NCBI RefSeq assembly: GCF_005938675.2
Contig: NZ_VCCH02000048.1
Span: forward strand, 1-60,242
Direction of reading: 5' to 3'
Source: Mycobacterium sp. KBS0706
GTDB lineage: Bacteria > Pseudomonadota > Alphaproteobacteria > DSM-16000 > Inquilinaceae
Length of the DNA stretch: 60,242 nt
The notes below the pieces were generated by a model, which saw nothing but the letters and a program-made list of their open reading frames with translations, ran no database searches and had not been told where the DNA came from. The translations under genes and the position numbers were made by a program. Shown in pieces: positions 8,585 to 16,854 of this stretch; the first letter of the stretch is position 1, and each line of letters begins with the position of its first letter.

Positions 8585-8620
8585 CCGAATTTTTCGAACC
8601 TATCTCTCGATCGTATTCGG
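8585..8620. promoter_or_regulatory. inverted repeat upstream of wrbA
   Basis: CCGAAT and ATTCGG are separated by 24 bases and lie 85-120 bases upstream of the wrbA start, in an AT-rich patch. It is a possible regulator site or part of the wrbA promoter. Confidence 0.3.
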
Positions 8621-8704
8621 ATTTTCAAATCGACCGATGGGCGGCAGAAGTGCCCTGGCAAGCCCGTTCACGATCACCCTCTCACGAAATAGGAAGCCGC
8701 CATC

Positions 8705-9304
8705 ATGGCCGAGGTTCTGGTTCTTTATTACTCGTCCTATGGACACATCGAGGGCATGGCGAATGCCATCGCCGAAGGTGCTCGCTCCGCAGGCGCAAGC
8801 GTTGACGTGAAGCGCGTCCCGGAAACAGTTCCCGAGGAGATCGCGGCGAAGGCGCATTTCAGGCTCAATCAGGCAGCGCCCATCGCCAGCATCGCCGATC
8901 TCGAACATTATGATGCGATCGTCGTCGGCACCGGTACGCGCTTTGGCCGGATATCGAGCCAAATGGCCGCCTTCCTCGACCAGGCTGGCGGTTTATGGGC
9001 TCGTGGGGCCCTGAACGGCAAGGTGGGCGCGGCGTTCACCTCGTCCGCGACGCAGCACGGCGGCAACGAGACCACGCTCTTCTCGATCATCACTAACCTG
9101 CTGCACTTCGGCATGACGATCGTTGGCCTGCCCTACAGCCATGCCGGCCAAATGACGATCGAGGAGATCGTCGGCGGTGCTCCCTACGGCGCAACCACCG
9201 TGGCCGGTGGCGACGGCTCGCGCCAGCCTTCGGCAATCGAACTGGACGGCGCTCGGCATCAAGGCGAAATCGTCGCGAAGACAGCCGCCAAGCTGTTCGG
9301 CTGA
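8705..9304 (+). CDS. wrbA: NAD(P)H:quinone oxidoreductase WrbA
   Basis: A 199-aa flavodoxin-fold enzyme that reduces quinones by two electrons to hydroquinones using NAD(P)H and FMN. The FMN phosphate loop is YYSSYGHIEGMA near the N-terminus. The WrbA-specific GTGTRFGRISSQMAAFLDQ and FTSSATQHGGNETT stretches are both present. The length equals the family norm of about 200. It is followed by a hairpin terminator candidate. It sits in the quinone/electrophile-stress island with pirin, SDRs and a LysR regulator. Confidence 0.95.
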   Translation: MAEVLVLYYSSYGHIEGMANAIAEGARSAGASVDVKRVPETVPEEIAAKAHFRLNQAAPIASIADLEHYDAIVVGTGTRFGRISSQMAAFLDQAGGLWARGALNGKVGAAFTSSATQHGGNETTLFSIITNLLHFGMTIVGLPYSHAGQMTIEEIVGGAPYGATTVAGGDGSRQPSAIELDGARHQGEIVAKTAAKLFG

Positions 9305-9310
9305 CCGATA

Positions 9311-9332
9311 GGCCGGGCCGCATAGCCCGGCC
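9311..9332 (+). terminator. hairpin after wrbA
   Basis: GGCCGGGC and GCCCGGCC form a perfect eight-pair stem around a six-base loop, seven bases after the stop codon. There is no T-run. It is a likely transcript end or processing structure. Confidence 0.6.
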
Positions 9333-9361
9333 GCCCCAACCTAAATCGACGGACCACTCAC

Positions 9362-9383
9362 GCGAAGGACAATATTCCTTCGC
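9362..9383. promoter_or_regulatory. perfect inverted repeat before the third SDR gene
   Basis: GCGAAGGA and TCCTTCGC are exact inverted copies around CAATAT. The repeat ends four bases before the GGGAGG ribosome site of the SDR at 9397. It could be an operator for a dimeric repressor or a hairpin in the 5' leader. Confidence 0.5.
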
Positions 9384-9396
9384 AAGGGAGGAACTC

Positions 9397-10170
9397 ATGC
9401 CCGATGACTTCAAAGACAAAGTCGTGCTTGTCACCGGCGCAGGTTCCGGGATCGGGCGTGAAGCCGCCCGGTTGTATGCGGCCAGAGGCGCCCATGTCTT
9501 CGGCGCCGATCTGAACGAAGCCGGGCTGGCCGAGACCGATGCCCTCATCCGCTCCGCAGGGCAGGCAATCAAGGTGCGAACGACCGACGTCTCCCGCGCG
9601 GCGGATGTGAAGGCGCTCATCGACCATATCGAACAGAACGCCGGGCAGCTCGACATCGCCTTTAACAATGCCGGCATCACCGGCGGCACCTATCGGATCG
9701 AAGACTACCCGGTCGAGGATTTCGACAAGGTCGTCGCCGTCAACCTGCGCAGCGTCTTCCTCGGCATGAAGCACGAAATCCCCGCCATGCTCCGGGCCGG
9801 CGGCGGCGCGATCGTCAATACCGCGTCGGTAGCGGCGCTGACGGGGCCGGGCGGCATGACCGCCTACGCGGCCTCCAAACACGGCGTTCACGGCCTCACC
9901 CGGGTCGCCGCCATGGAGAATGCTGCGCGCGGTATCCGAATCAACGCCTTGGCGCCGGGTTGGACCGAGACGCCCATGGTGGCCGCCAACAGCGCCCAGA
10001 ACCCGGCTTTCGCGGAACTGGCACGCACGGCAATCCCGGCCAAGCGCGGCGGGCGGCCGCAGGAGCTCGCCGAGGCCGCACTTTGGTTGAGCTCGAACGC
10101 CTCGAACTATCTGTTCGGTCACATGCCGGTGGTCGATGGCGGAATGACCATCGGCGGCTTTGAACTCTAA
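9397..10170 (+). CDS. short-chain dehydrogenase/reductase (SDR)
   Basis: A 257-aa classical SDR with TGAGSGIG, NNAGITGG, a catalytic serine in NTASVAAL and the Tyr/Lys pair in YAASKHG. The aspartate in FGADLNEA at the end of strand 2 suggests NAD preference (inference). The C-terminus (NYLFGHMPVVDGG) is typical. GGGAGG precedes the ATG. Only 19 bases separate it from the SnoaL-like gene, so the two probably form an operon under the inverted repeat at 9362. Confidence 0.85.
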   Translation: MPDDFKDKVVLVTGAGSGIGREAARLYAARGAHVFGADLNEAGLAETDALIRSAGQAIKVRTTDVSRAADVKALIDHIEQNAGQLDIAFNNAGITGGTYRIEDYPVEDFDKVVAVNLRSVFLGMKHEIPAMLRAGGGAIVNTASVAALTGPGGMTAYAASKHGVHGLTRVAAMENAARGIRINALAPGWTETPMVAANSAQNPAFAELARTAIPAKRGGRPQELAEAALWLSSNASNYLFGHMPVVDGGMTIGGFEL

Positions 10171-10189
10171 CCCACGAAGGAAAAATCCG

Positions 10190-10624
10190 ATGACACAGGA
10201 CATTAGCGAGCAGGCGAAGGCGATTGTCCGTCGCAACACGGAGGAAGTTCAGGGCGGAGGCAATTGGGCGCTCTTCGACACACTGTTCTCCGACGACTTC
10301 TACGATCACACGCCTCAACCGGGCATGGCCCGCGACAAGGCAAACGTTCTCGGCCTGTATCAGCGCCTGCGCGTCGCATTCCCCGATTTCAGACCGGAAA
10401 TCCATTGGCAACGCGCCGATGGCGATGTCGTGACGACCTTCAAGACGTATCACGGCACGCATCTGGGCGACTTTCTCGGCGTTCCCGCCACCGGCAAGAA
10501 AGTGAGCTTCGAGACCGTCGACGCTATGCGCGTGGTGAACGGCAAGATCACCGATCATTGGGGTGTGGCGAACCTCTATTCAGTTCTCCAGCAGCTCGGC
10601 GTGATCGCGCCGATGGCGAAGTAA
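10190..10624 (+). CDS. SnoaL-like ester cyclase/polyketide cyclase family protein
   Basis: A 144-aa NTF2-fold protein of the 'ester cyclase' (SnoaL-like) family. It shows the characteristic DDFYDHTPQPGMARDK early on, and a later run ending KTYHGTHLGDFLGVPATGK. The family includes polyketide cyclases, but most bacterial members have unknown function. The ATG at 10190 is preceded by GAAGGA. It probably shares a transcript with the SDR upstream. Confidence 0.75.
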   Translation: MTQDISEQAKAIVRRNTEEVQGGGNWALFDTLFSDDFYDHTPQPGMARDKANVLGLYQRLRVAFPDFRPEIHWQRADGDVVTTFKTYHGTHLGDFLGVPATGKKVSFETVDAMRVVNGKITDHWGVANLYSVLQQLGVIAPMAK

Positions 10625-10812
10625 GGAGCGTGCCATGACCACCGTCAGGCCTAACGGCGTGACGATGATCCTTTTCTTGCGGCCAATTGCATCGGACTCG
10701 CGCGTCACATAACCGCGCTCCTCCAAGGCCAGGATTATTTTCGCGGCGGCTTGGTTTGACACGGAGAGGCGCCGGCCAAGCTCGACTGCACTCTCGCCAC
10801 CTTGCGAATCGG
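10580..10812 (-). pseudogene. MarR-family regulator fragment
   Basis: On the minus strand the reading ESAVELGRRLSVSNQAAAK, then a recognition-helix region and wing (RESDAIGRKKRIIVTPLG), is the winged helix of a MarR regulator. The part before it, from about 10813 up, no longer fits the family. After the wing the frame degenerates and runs into the SnoaL-like gene. There is no proper start (only an internal GTG at 10762). It is a remnant lacking both dimerisation ends. Confidence 0.65.
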
Positions 10813-11036
10813 GAGGGCTATGGAGGGGAATCGGCGACCATCGGCGGCAAGTCGTTCTTCTTCATGGTCATTTTAGCCAAGGTGGCGGATCGCGCGGGAT
10901 TCGAACGACTAGGTCTTGGCAAGATCGCTGCGCGGGCGTCCGCTGAATCGCAGAAAGCGGCCAACCAGGCACAAGCCTTGCATTTCCGCTTGTGGCGCAC
11001 GGCGGCCGCACTGGTCGCCGGCCTACGCCATCCTGC

Positions 11037-12005
11037 CTATGAGCCGATGCGCAGCACGATCTTGCCACGAGGGTGCGGTCTGGTGCCGTCCAGCATCTCA
11101 TGCGCGGTCCGCACCTCGGCCAGCGGCAGGACCGTGCCGATCTGGGTGACCAGCTCCCCGGTGTCGACCATCGCTGCGATCCGTTCGAGATCCGCAGTGT
11201 TCACCTGCACCAGGAAGAAGCCCGCCGTCACGCCGCGGCGCGCGGCCTCCTCCTGGTCCGGCTGCGACACCGCCGAGGCCAGGACACCGCCCCGCTTGAG
11301 CACCGCGAAGGAGCCGGCCTGCGCGTCGCCGCCGACGAGGTCGACCACGGCGTCGACCGCCGCGACCCGGTCCTCGAGCCGCTCTTTCCGGTCCACCGCC
11401 TCGTCGGCGCCTAGGCTGCGGACGTAGTCGAGGTCGCCGGCGCTGGCGGTTGCGATCACCCGCGCCCCGGCGCGGTGGGCGATCTGCACCGCATAGGCGC
11501 CGACATTGCCGGCACCGCCAAGGACGAGCACGGTCTGGCCCCGGCCGATCCGGGCCTGCCCGAACAGCGCCTGCCAGGCGGTGACCGCCACCACCGGCAG
11601 CGAGGCGGCATCGACATGGCCAATCCGGGCAGGCTTGCGGGCGAGCATGCCGGCCGCGGCGATGGCATATTCGGCATAGGCGTCGGTGAAGCGGGCGTTG
11701 GTCACGCCGAACACCTCGTCGCCCGGGGCAAAGCCGGTGACGCCGGGGCCGACCGCCGCGACGGTGCCGGAGAGGTCCGAGCCCAGGGTCAGCGGAAGGG
11801 GCTGCGGCAACACGCTCTTGCCGGCCCGGATCCAGCCGTCCCAGGGGCCGACGCCGGCTGCGGCGACGTGGACCAGCACTTCGCCCTCGCCCGGCTCGGG
11901 CCGGTCGATGTCCTCGAGGATGATCGCCTCCGGCGGGCCGAAGCGGTGGACCCGCGCGGCCTTGATGGTGCGGGGCAGCGAGGCGGGGGACGCGGTGGAG
12001 GTCAT
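11037..12005 (-). CDS. NADPH:quinone reductase-like zinc-independent alcohol dehydrogenase family protein
   Basis: A 322-aa medium-chain reductase of the quinone oxidoreductase (QOR) branch. The N-terminal GroES-like domain starts around IKAARVHRFGPPEAIILED. The cofactor loop is VLGGAGNVGAYAVQIA near the middle. The ATASAGDLDYVRSLGADEAVD region follows strand 2. It lacks the structural-zinc cysteine cluster of true alcohol dehydrogenases. It probably reduces quinones or enones with NADPH; the substrate is not readable. It stands alone on the minus strand, 60 bases downstream of the cupin gene on the same strand and possibly co-transcribed with it. Confidence 0.85.
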   Translation of the reverse strand: MTSTASPASLPRTIKAARVHRFGPPEAIILEDIDRPEPGEGEVLVHVAAAGVGPWDGWIRAGKSVLPQPLPLTLGSDLSGTVAAVGPGVTGFAPGDEVFGVTNARFTDAYAEYAIAAAGMLARKPARIGHVDAASLPVVAVTAWQALFGQARIGRGQTVLVLGGAGNVGAYAVQIAHRAGARVIATASAGDLDYVRSLGADEAVDRKERLEDRVAAVDAVVDLVGGDAQAGSFAVLKRGGVLASAVSQPDQEEAARRGVTAGFFLVQVNTADLERIAAMVDTGELVTQIGTVLPLAEVRTAHEMLDGTRPHPRGKIVLRIGS

Positions 12006-12065
12006 CGGAAGAGTCCTTGGTGATGCACGGCGATGCTCACGTGATCGTCCTGCCTAGGAGATGGA

Positions 12066-12470
12066 TCAGTCGAGGGGAGTCGTCAGGGCCTTGTCGTCGG
12101 TATCGACAACGAACACCGCCAGCAGCTTCGCGGGCTCGGTGGCACTCGCATTCCGGCTGACGAGGTGGCTGGCCCCGGGCGGCTCGTAGAAGCTCTCGCC
12201 CGCGCGGTAGATCCGCCTGGGCCCGTCATCGACCTGCGATTCGATGGCGCCCGAGACGACGTAGGCGTAGATGAACGCCGATTTGGCATGGCTGTGCGGG
12301 GACGATGCCGCGCCCGGCGGATAGTCGACGACGGCGGCGATCAGCGACTTGCCCGGGATGTTGGGGATCGCATGCGCGAAATTCGGCGTGACGATCTCGC
12401 CCGGGTCATGGGCCGCGGCCGGTGCTGCAGTGGCGATGTAGATGGCGGCGATGAGGGATCTGATAATCAT
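12066..12470 (-). CDS. secreted cupin-domain protein
   Basis: A 134-aa protein. An N-terminal signal peptide (MIIRSLIAAIYIATAAPAAA) points to the periplasm. A single cupin follows: the first motif includes SSPHSHAKSAFIYAYVVSG with two metal-type histidines, and the second is GESFYEPPGASHLVSRNAS. AAGGAG lies eight bases before the ATG. It diverges from a MocR-type regulator 88 bases away, a layout typical of a regulator and its target. Catalytic role unknown. Confidence 0.8.
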   Translation of the reverse strand: MIIRSLIAAIYIATAAPAAAHDPGEIVTPNFAHAIPNIPGKSLIAAVVDYPPGAASSPHSHAKSAFIYAYVVSGAIESQVDDGPRRIYRAGESFYEPPGASHLVSRNASATEPAKLLAVFVVDTDDKALTTPLD

Positions 12471-12558
12471 GGCGGCTGTTCTCCTTCGCCGCTGAATTGA
12501 CCCTTCGATGGTTCAAAGATAAGCACCAGGAATCGACAAAACTCGTGTACCAAGGGGC

Positions 12559-13965
12559 ATGACCAAGCTCCTGCCGCTGGACCTCGATCGGTCCGCCAAG
12601 ACGCCGCTGGCCGAGCAGATCCGCAACGGCATCGGCGCCGCGATCGAGAACGGCGCGCTGGCGCCGGGAGCTCGCCTGCCCTCCTGGGTCGACCTTGCGG
12701 CGCAGCTCGGCGTCGCCCGGGGCACGGTGCGGTCGGCATATGAGAAGCTGGCCGCCGCCCAGCTGATCGTCACCTCCCGCGCCGCCGGAACCCATGTGGC
12801 CGATCGGCCGCCCCTCGCCGTTCGCCAGGAAGCGCCACCCGATCCCGGGTCGTTCATGGAGATGTACCGGGAGATGACCGCCGGGCCGTCAGTCTTCCAG
12901 ATGGGCGTGCCGGCGCAGTCGACCTTTCCCGCCAAGCTGTTCGCCCGGATCCGCTCGCAGGCGGTCCGCGCGGAATCGAGCGCGCCGGCCCTGTATCCCG
13001 ATCCGCGGGGCGAGCCGGAGCTGCGGCGGGAGATCGCCGCCTATCTCGCCATCGCGCGCGGAGTCGAATGCTCGCCCTCCCAGGTCATCGTCACCGGCGG
13101 CTTCGGCAGCGGCCTCGGCCTGGCGCTCCGCGTGCTCGGGATCGAGGGGCGGAGCGCCTGGATGGAGGAGCCCGGTTTCTTCTTCACCCGGCGCGGCCTG
13201 GAGCTCGCGCGATTGGCGCTGGTGCCGGTCCCGGTCGATGACGACGGCATCGACGTCGACCACGGGCTGCAACACGCCCCGGATGCGGCGCTGGCCGTCG
13301 TGACCCCGGGCCAGCAGGCGCCGCTCGGGCCGACGCTGTCGCTGGCCAGGCGCCTGCGCCTGCTCGACTGGGCCGCGCAGGCCGGGGCCTGGATCGTCGA
13401 GGACGATTATCTGAGCGAGCTGCAGCTGAAGGGGCGGGCCACGCCGGCGCTCGCCTCGCTCGACCGCGCCGGGCGGGTCATCCATATCGGCTCCTTCAGC
13501 AAGACCATCAGCCCGACGCTGCGCCTGGGCTTTCTGGTCGCGCCCGCGCCGCTGGCGTCCCGGTTTGCCGAAGCCGCCGCGTGCCTCGCCCCGGCGCCCG
13601 GGCCGTCGTTGCAGCTCGCGACCGCGGCGTTCATGCGGGACGGGCACTATATGCGGCATCTCCGCCGCACCAAGCGCGTCTACTCCGCGCAGCGGGACGC
13701 GTTGCTGACATGCCTGCAGCCGCACGCCGACAGCATCACGGTCGCCGGGCTGGCCGCGCTGATGCGGCTTCCGGACGGCGCGCCGGACCTGGCCATCGCC
13801 CGGGAGGCGCAGGCCTTCGGGCTGGCGCCGGTCCCGCTGTCGCTCTGGTATTCGTCGCCCGCTGCCGCGCGATCCGGATTGCTGCTGGGCATCGCGACGA
13901 CGCCGCAGAAGCAGCTCGAGAGGTCGTGCGACCGACTCCGCCAGGTCATCGCGCGCCTTGCGTGA
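12559..13965 (+). CDS. MocR/PdxR family regulator (GntR winged helix fused to an aminotransferase-like domain)
   Basis: A 468-aa PLP-dependent-type regulator. Residues 1-80 are a GntR winged helix (PLAEQIRNGIGAAIENG ... LGVARGTVRSAYEKL). Residues about 120-465 are a class I aminotransferase fold, with the PLP lysine in GSFSKTISPTLRLG. Members regulate vitamin B6, GABA or taurine genes. The target here is probably the divergent cupin gene (inference). A GGGG run precedes the ATG. The HD-domain gene follows on the same strand. Confidence 0.9.
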   Translation: MTKLLPLDLDRSAKTPLAEQIRNGIGAAIENGALAPGARLPSWVDLAAQLGVARGTVRSAYEKLAAAQLIVTSRAAGTHVADRPPLAVRQEAPPDPGSFMEMYREMTAGPSVFQMGVPAQSTFPAKLFARIRSQAVRAESSAPALYPDPRGEPELRREIAAYLAIARGVECSPSQVIVTGGFGSGLGLALRVLGIEGRSAWMEEPGFFFTRRGLELARLALVPVPVDDDGIDVDHGLQHAPDAALAVVTPGQQAPLGPTLSLARRLRLLDWAAQAGAWIVEDDYLSELQLKGRATPALASLDRAGRVIHIGSFSKTISPTLRLGFLVAPAPLASRFAEAAACLAPAPGPSLQLATAAFMRDGHYMRHLRRTKRVYSAQRDALLTCLQPHADSITVAGLAALMRLPDGAPDLAIAREAQAFGLAPVPLSLWYSSPAAARSGLLLGIATTPQKQLERSCDRLRQVIARLA

Positions 13966-14134
13966 CGGACTGAGGCGCCGGCGAGGCCGGTGCGGAGAGC
14001 CGTCGCCCGATGGTTCAGCGGGAAATGCCGGTCTTGGTCCTGTTCCGGGGAGAGCCAGATGCGCATCTCTCCGCCACGATCATCAGCCGGGGCCGCGCGG
14101 TCGCGCATCGGAGGCTCCCGCAACGGAGGACGAA

Positions 14135-14773
14135 GTGGCGACAGCAACCCCCATTGCCGGCGTCGGGATTCCCGACAGCAGACTGGCGCGCGAGGCGACG
14201 CAGCTTGTCCGCGACACCGAGAGCGACCTGCTGTTCCACCATTCCACCCGGGTCTATTTCTGGGGGGCCCTGGTCGGGACGCGGAAGGGCCTGAGGTTCG
14301 ATCCGGAGTTGCTCTACGTCGCGGCCATGTTCCACGACATCGGCCTGACGCCGCGCTATCGGGACAGCCAGCTTCGCTTCGAAGTGGACGGCGCGAATGC
14401 CGCGCGCGACTTTCTGCGAGGCCACGGCATCTCCGAGGGAGATATCGAGAGAGTCTGGGCCGCCGTCGCCCTCCACACCACGCCGGGGATCCCGGAGCAT
14501 ATGCATCCGGAGATCGCCCTGGTGCAGGCAGGCGCGGCGATGGATGTCGTGGGCCGCGGCTATCGCGACCTTACGGACGAGCAGCGCGAGGCGGTGATTG
14601 CCGCCTATCCCCGTGGCAGCGAGTTCAACCATGAGATGATCGAGGCATTCTATCAGGGGATGAAGCATCGGCCCGAAAGCACATTCGGCACCTTCAACGA
14701 CGACATTCTTGCGTTCAAGGATCCGAACTTCCGGCGTGAGGATCTTTGCAGCATCATCTTGGGCTCACACTGA
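14135..14773 (+). CDS. HD-domain phosphohydrolase-like protein
   Basis: A 212-aa HD-superfamily protein. The metal-binding His-Asp pair is in AAMFHDIGLTPRY (about residue 70), preceded by the conserved HHSTRVYFWG. Related proteins are annotated as cyanamide hydratase-like or phosphodiesterase-like HD proteins; the exact reaction is unknown. I chose a GTG at 14135 because GGAGG lies five bases upstream and the protein then begins in register with relatives. The longer open frame from 13958 overlaps the end of the MocR gene. It lies 170 bases downstream of that gene. Confidence 0.75.
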   Translation: MATATPIAGVGIPDSRLAREATQLVRDTESDLLFHHSTRVYFWGALVGTRKGLRFDPELLYVAAMFHDIGLTPRYRDSQLRFEVDGANAARDFLRGHGISEGDIERVWAAVALHTTPGIPEHMHPEIALVQAGAAMDVVGRGYRDLTDEQREAVIAAYPRGSEFNHEMIEAFYQGMKHRPESTFGTFNDDILAFKDPNFRREDLCSIILGSH

Positions 14774-15069
14774 CCAAATTGGCCGCTTGATCAATGGCCG
14801 GCCTGGTGGCACAGGCGGTGGACCTGGGCACTGCGCAGGTCCGCTCTCTGGCATGCTTGCGATGTCTCCTGTGGAGAGCCACCCCGTAGGGCTTCCGCGG
14901 CCGGACACGCGGGAAACTGCGAAGTTGGCCGGCGTCTGCTTCCAAGTCGCCCGCGTGAAGGCAGCTCTTGGCGCCTATCAGAAGGAAGTGCCGTGCCGAG
15001 TGCAAAAACCGGTGAGGTCGCAGCGGGCAACCCGTCCCAACTGCGATACCATTCGCCGGGCCACCCTTG
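14774..15069. other. convergent intergenic stretch, nothing recognised
   Basis: Almost 300 bases lie between the ends of the HD and aldehyde dehydrogenase genes. No open frame with family resemblance and no clear terminator hairpin was found. Confidence 0.5.
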
Positions 15070-16650
15070 CTACCCGCGCGTGCCGTCGAACAGGTGAGGC
15101 AGCCTCGATAAACCCTCCTGCTGCAGTTCCGGCGGCAGCAGCTCTTGCGGCAGATCCTGATAACAGACCGGCCGCAGGAAGCGCCGGATTGCCAGGGTTC
15201 CGACCGAGGTGGTGCGGCTGTCAGAGGTGGCGGGGAACGGGCCGCCATGGACCATGGCATGCCCGACCTCGACGCCGGTGGGCCAGCCGTTCGCGAGGAT
15301 GCGGCCTGCCTTCCGCTCCAGGACCGGGATCAGCTGGCGGGCCAGCTCGGTGTCCGCGCGCTCGAGATGCAGCGTTGCCGTCAGCTGCCCTTCCAGCCGC
15401 TCGGCCACGCTCGCCATCTCTTCAATCGTTCTGCAGCGCACGACCAGGGCTGCGGCGCCGAACACCTCGTGCGCCAGGCGTTCGTCCGCGCCGAAGCTCG
15501 GCGCATCGGTGCTGAACAGCGCGCCCGGACTGCGGTTGACGCCGCTGCCGCATGCGCCCCGCGCCACGGCGCGCACCGCAGGATTGGTCTCGAGCGCCTG
15601 CACGCCTGCGGCATAGGCATTGTGGATTCCTTCGGTCAGCATCGGCGCCGGCTCCCGGGTCGCGAGTGCCGCGCCGGCCGCCGCGAGGAAGCGGTCGAGA
15701 CCGGTGCCTTCGAGCGCGATGATCAGGCCAGGATTGGTGCAGAACTGGCCGGCGCCGAGCGTCAGCGAGTCGACGAAGCCGGCAGCGATTCCTTCGGCCC
15801 GGGCACCGAGGGCGGCGGGCAGCAGGAACACCGGATTGACGCTGCTCATCTCGGCATAGACCGGGATCGGCTCCGGCCGCTGCGCTGCGGCCGCGACCAG
15901 CGCCAGACCGCCGCCGCGCGAGCCGGTGAAGCCGACCGCCTTGATGTGCGGGTGCTTGACCAGGGCCGTGCCGGTCTCCACGGCACCGGGGAGCAGCGAG
16001 AACACGCCCTCCGGCATGCCGCATTCGCTCGCCGCCGCCTGGATGGCGCGGCCGACCAGCTCGCTGGTGCCGGGATGCGCCGGGTGGCCCTTCACAACGA
16101 CGGGGCAGCCCGCCGCCAGCGCCGACGCCGTGTCGCCGCCGGCGACGGAGAACGCCAGCGGGAAGTTGCTGGCCCCGAACACCGCGACCGGGCCGAGCGG
16201 GATCTGCCTCAGCCTCAGATCGGCGCGCGGCAGCGGTGTCCGCTCCGGCTGCGCCGGATCGGCCCGCAGGTCCAGCCATTCTCCGCTTCGCACGACCTGG
16301 GCGAAGAGGCGCAGCTGCCCGACGGTACGCGCCCGCTCACCCTCGATGCGGGGCCTCGGCAGTCCGGTCTCGGCCATGGCGCGCTCGACCAGCGTATCGC
16401 CGAGTTCGAGAATGTTGCGGGCGATCGCCTCCAGGAACCCGGCCCGTTCCTCCAGGCCGGTCAGACGATATGCGTGGAAGGCGGACCAGGCGAGCTCGCA
16501 GGCCCGGGCGACCTCGGCTTCGCCGGCGAAGGCGAAGGCGGGATCGAGCGCGTCTCCCGTGGCGGGGTTCATCGCCCGCAGGGGCCGCTCGGCTGGGCTG
16601 ATCGAGGCTGAGCCGATCAAGATGTCGCCGGTGATCGTCTTCGATACCAT
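15070..16650 (-). CDS. aldehyde dehydrogenase (NADP+), 2-ketoglutarate semialdehyde dehydrogenase type
   Basis: A 526-aa ALDH of the branch that contains alpha-ketoglutaric semialdehyde dehydrogenases of pentose and hydroxyproline catabolism. The general base glutamate lies in VYAEMSSVNPVF and the catalytic cysteine in GAGQFCTNPGLI. Cofactor-region motifs FGASNFPLAFSVAGGDTASA and VGFTGSRGGG are typical of this branch. It would oxidise 2,5-dioxopentanoate to 2-oxoglutarate (family knowledge; the substrate is not proven here). Its upstream region (16651-16854) contains one half of the motif shared by neighbouring promoters. Confidence 0.85.
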   Translation of the reverse strand: MVSKTITGDILIGSASISPAERPLRAMNPATGDALDPAFAFAGEAEVARACELAWSAFHAYRLTGLEERAGFLEAIARNILELGDTLVERAMAETGLPRPRIEGERARTVGQLRLFAQVVRSGEWLDLRADPAQPERTPLPRADLRLRQIPLGPVAVFGASNFPLAFSVAGGDTASALAAGCPVVVKGHPAHPGTSELVGRAIQAAASECGMPEGVFSLLPGAVETGTALVKHPHIKAVGFTGSRGGGLALVAAAAQRPEPIPVYAEMSSVNPVFLLPAALGARAEGIAAGFVDSLTLGAGQFCTNPGLIIALEGTGLDRFLAAAGAALATREPAPMLTEGIHNAYAAGVQALETNPAVRAVARGACGSGVNRSPGALFSTDAPSFGADERLAHEVFGAAALVVRCRTIEEMASVAERLEGQLTATLHLERADTELARQLIPVLERKAGRILANGWPTGVEVGHAMVHGGPFPATSDSRTTSVGTLAIRRFLRPVCYQDLPQELLPPELQQEGLSRLPHLFDGTRG

Positions 16651-16798
16651 AGTGCTGATCCGGGTTAGGGCCTCACAGGTCGCATCCGAAAGCCAAGGCG
16701 GCGTTTCCGCCTCTGCCCGGTCAATGCCGAGAGCGCGGCCCGGAATCTGGCCGCGCTCCGGCTCGATCCGGCAGACGCCTCGAATGCGGTTGGCAGGA

Positions 16799-16808
16799 CG
16801 TAGATGGC
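16799..16808 (+). promoter_or_regulatory. half-site resembling the shared operator motif, upstream of the aldehyde dehydrogenase
   Basis: CAGGACGTAGATG followed by GC matches the first half of the motif found at 17990, 18031 and 19867. The second half (TTYCGGCCA) is poorly conserved here. It lies about 150 bases upstream of the ALDH start on the minus strand. Confidence 0.4.
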
Positions 16809-16854
16809 GCCGCCCGGGCGTCGGGCAAGGTATCCTGGACGCGAATCTGCCTTG

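Noticed and set aside
10880..10920. A tRNA-like T-arm tail (GGATTCGAACGA) in the stretch before the quinone reductase gene
   Set aside because: The loop resembles TTCGAAT but the flanking bases do not pair as a T-stem, and no acceptor, D or anticodon arm could be built around it.
14709..15515. A 268-codon frame across the HD-ALDH junction
   Set aside because: It runs antisense through the aldehyde dehydrogenase 3' end and has an Arg/Pro/Ala-rich nonsense composition.
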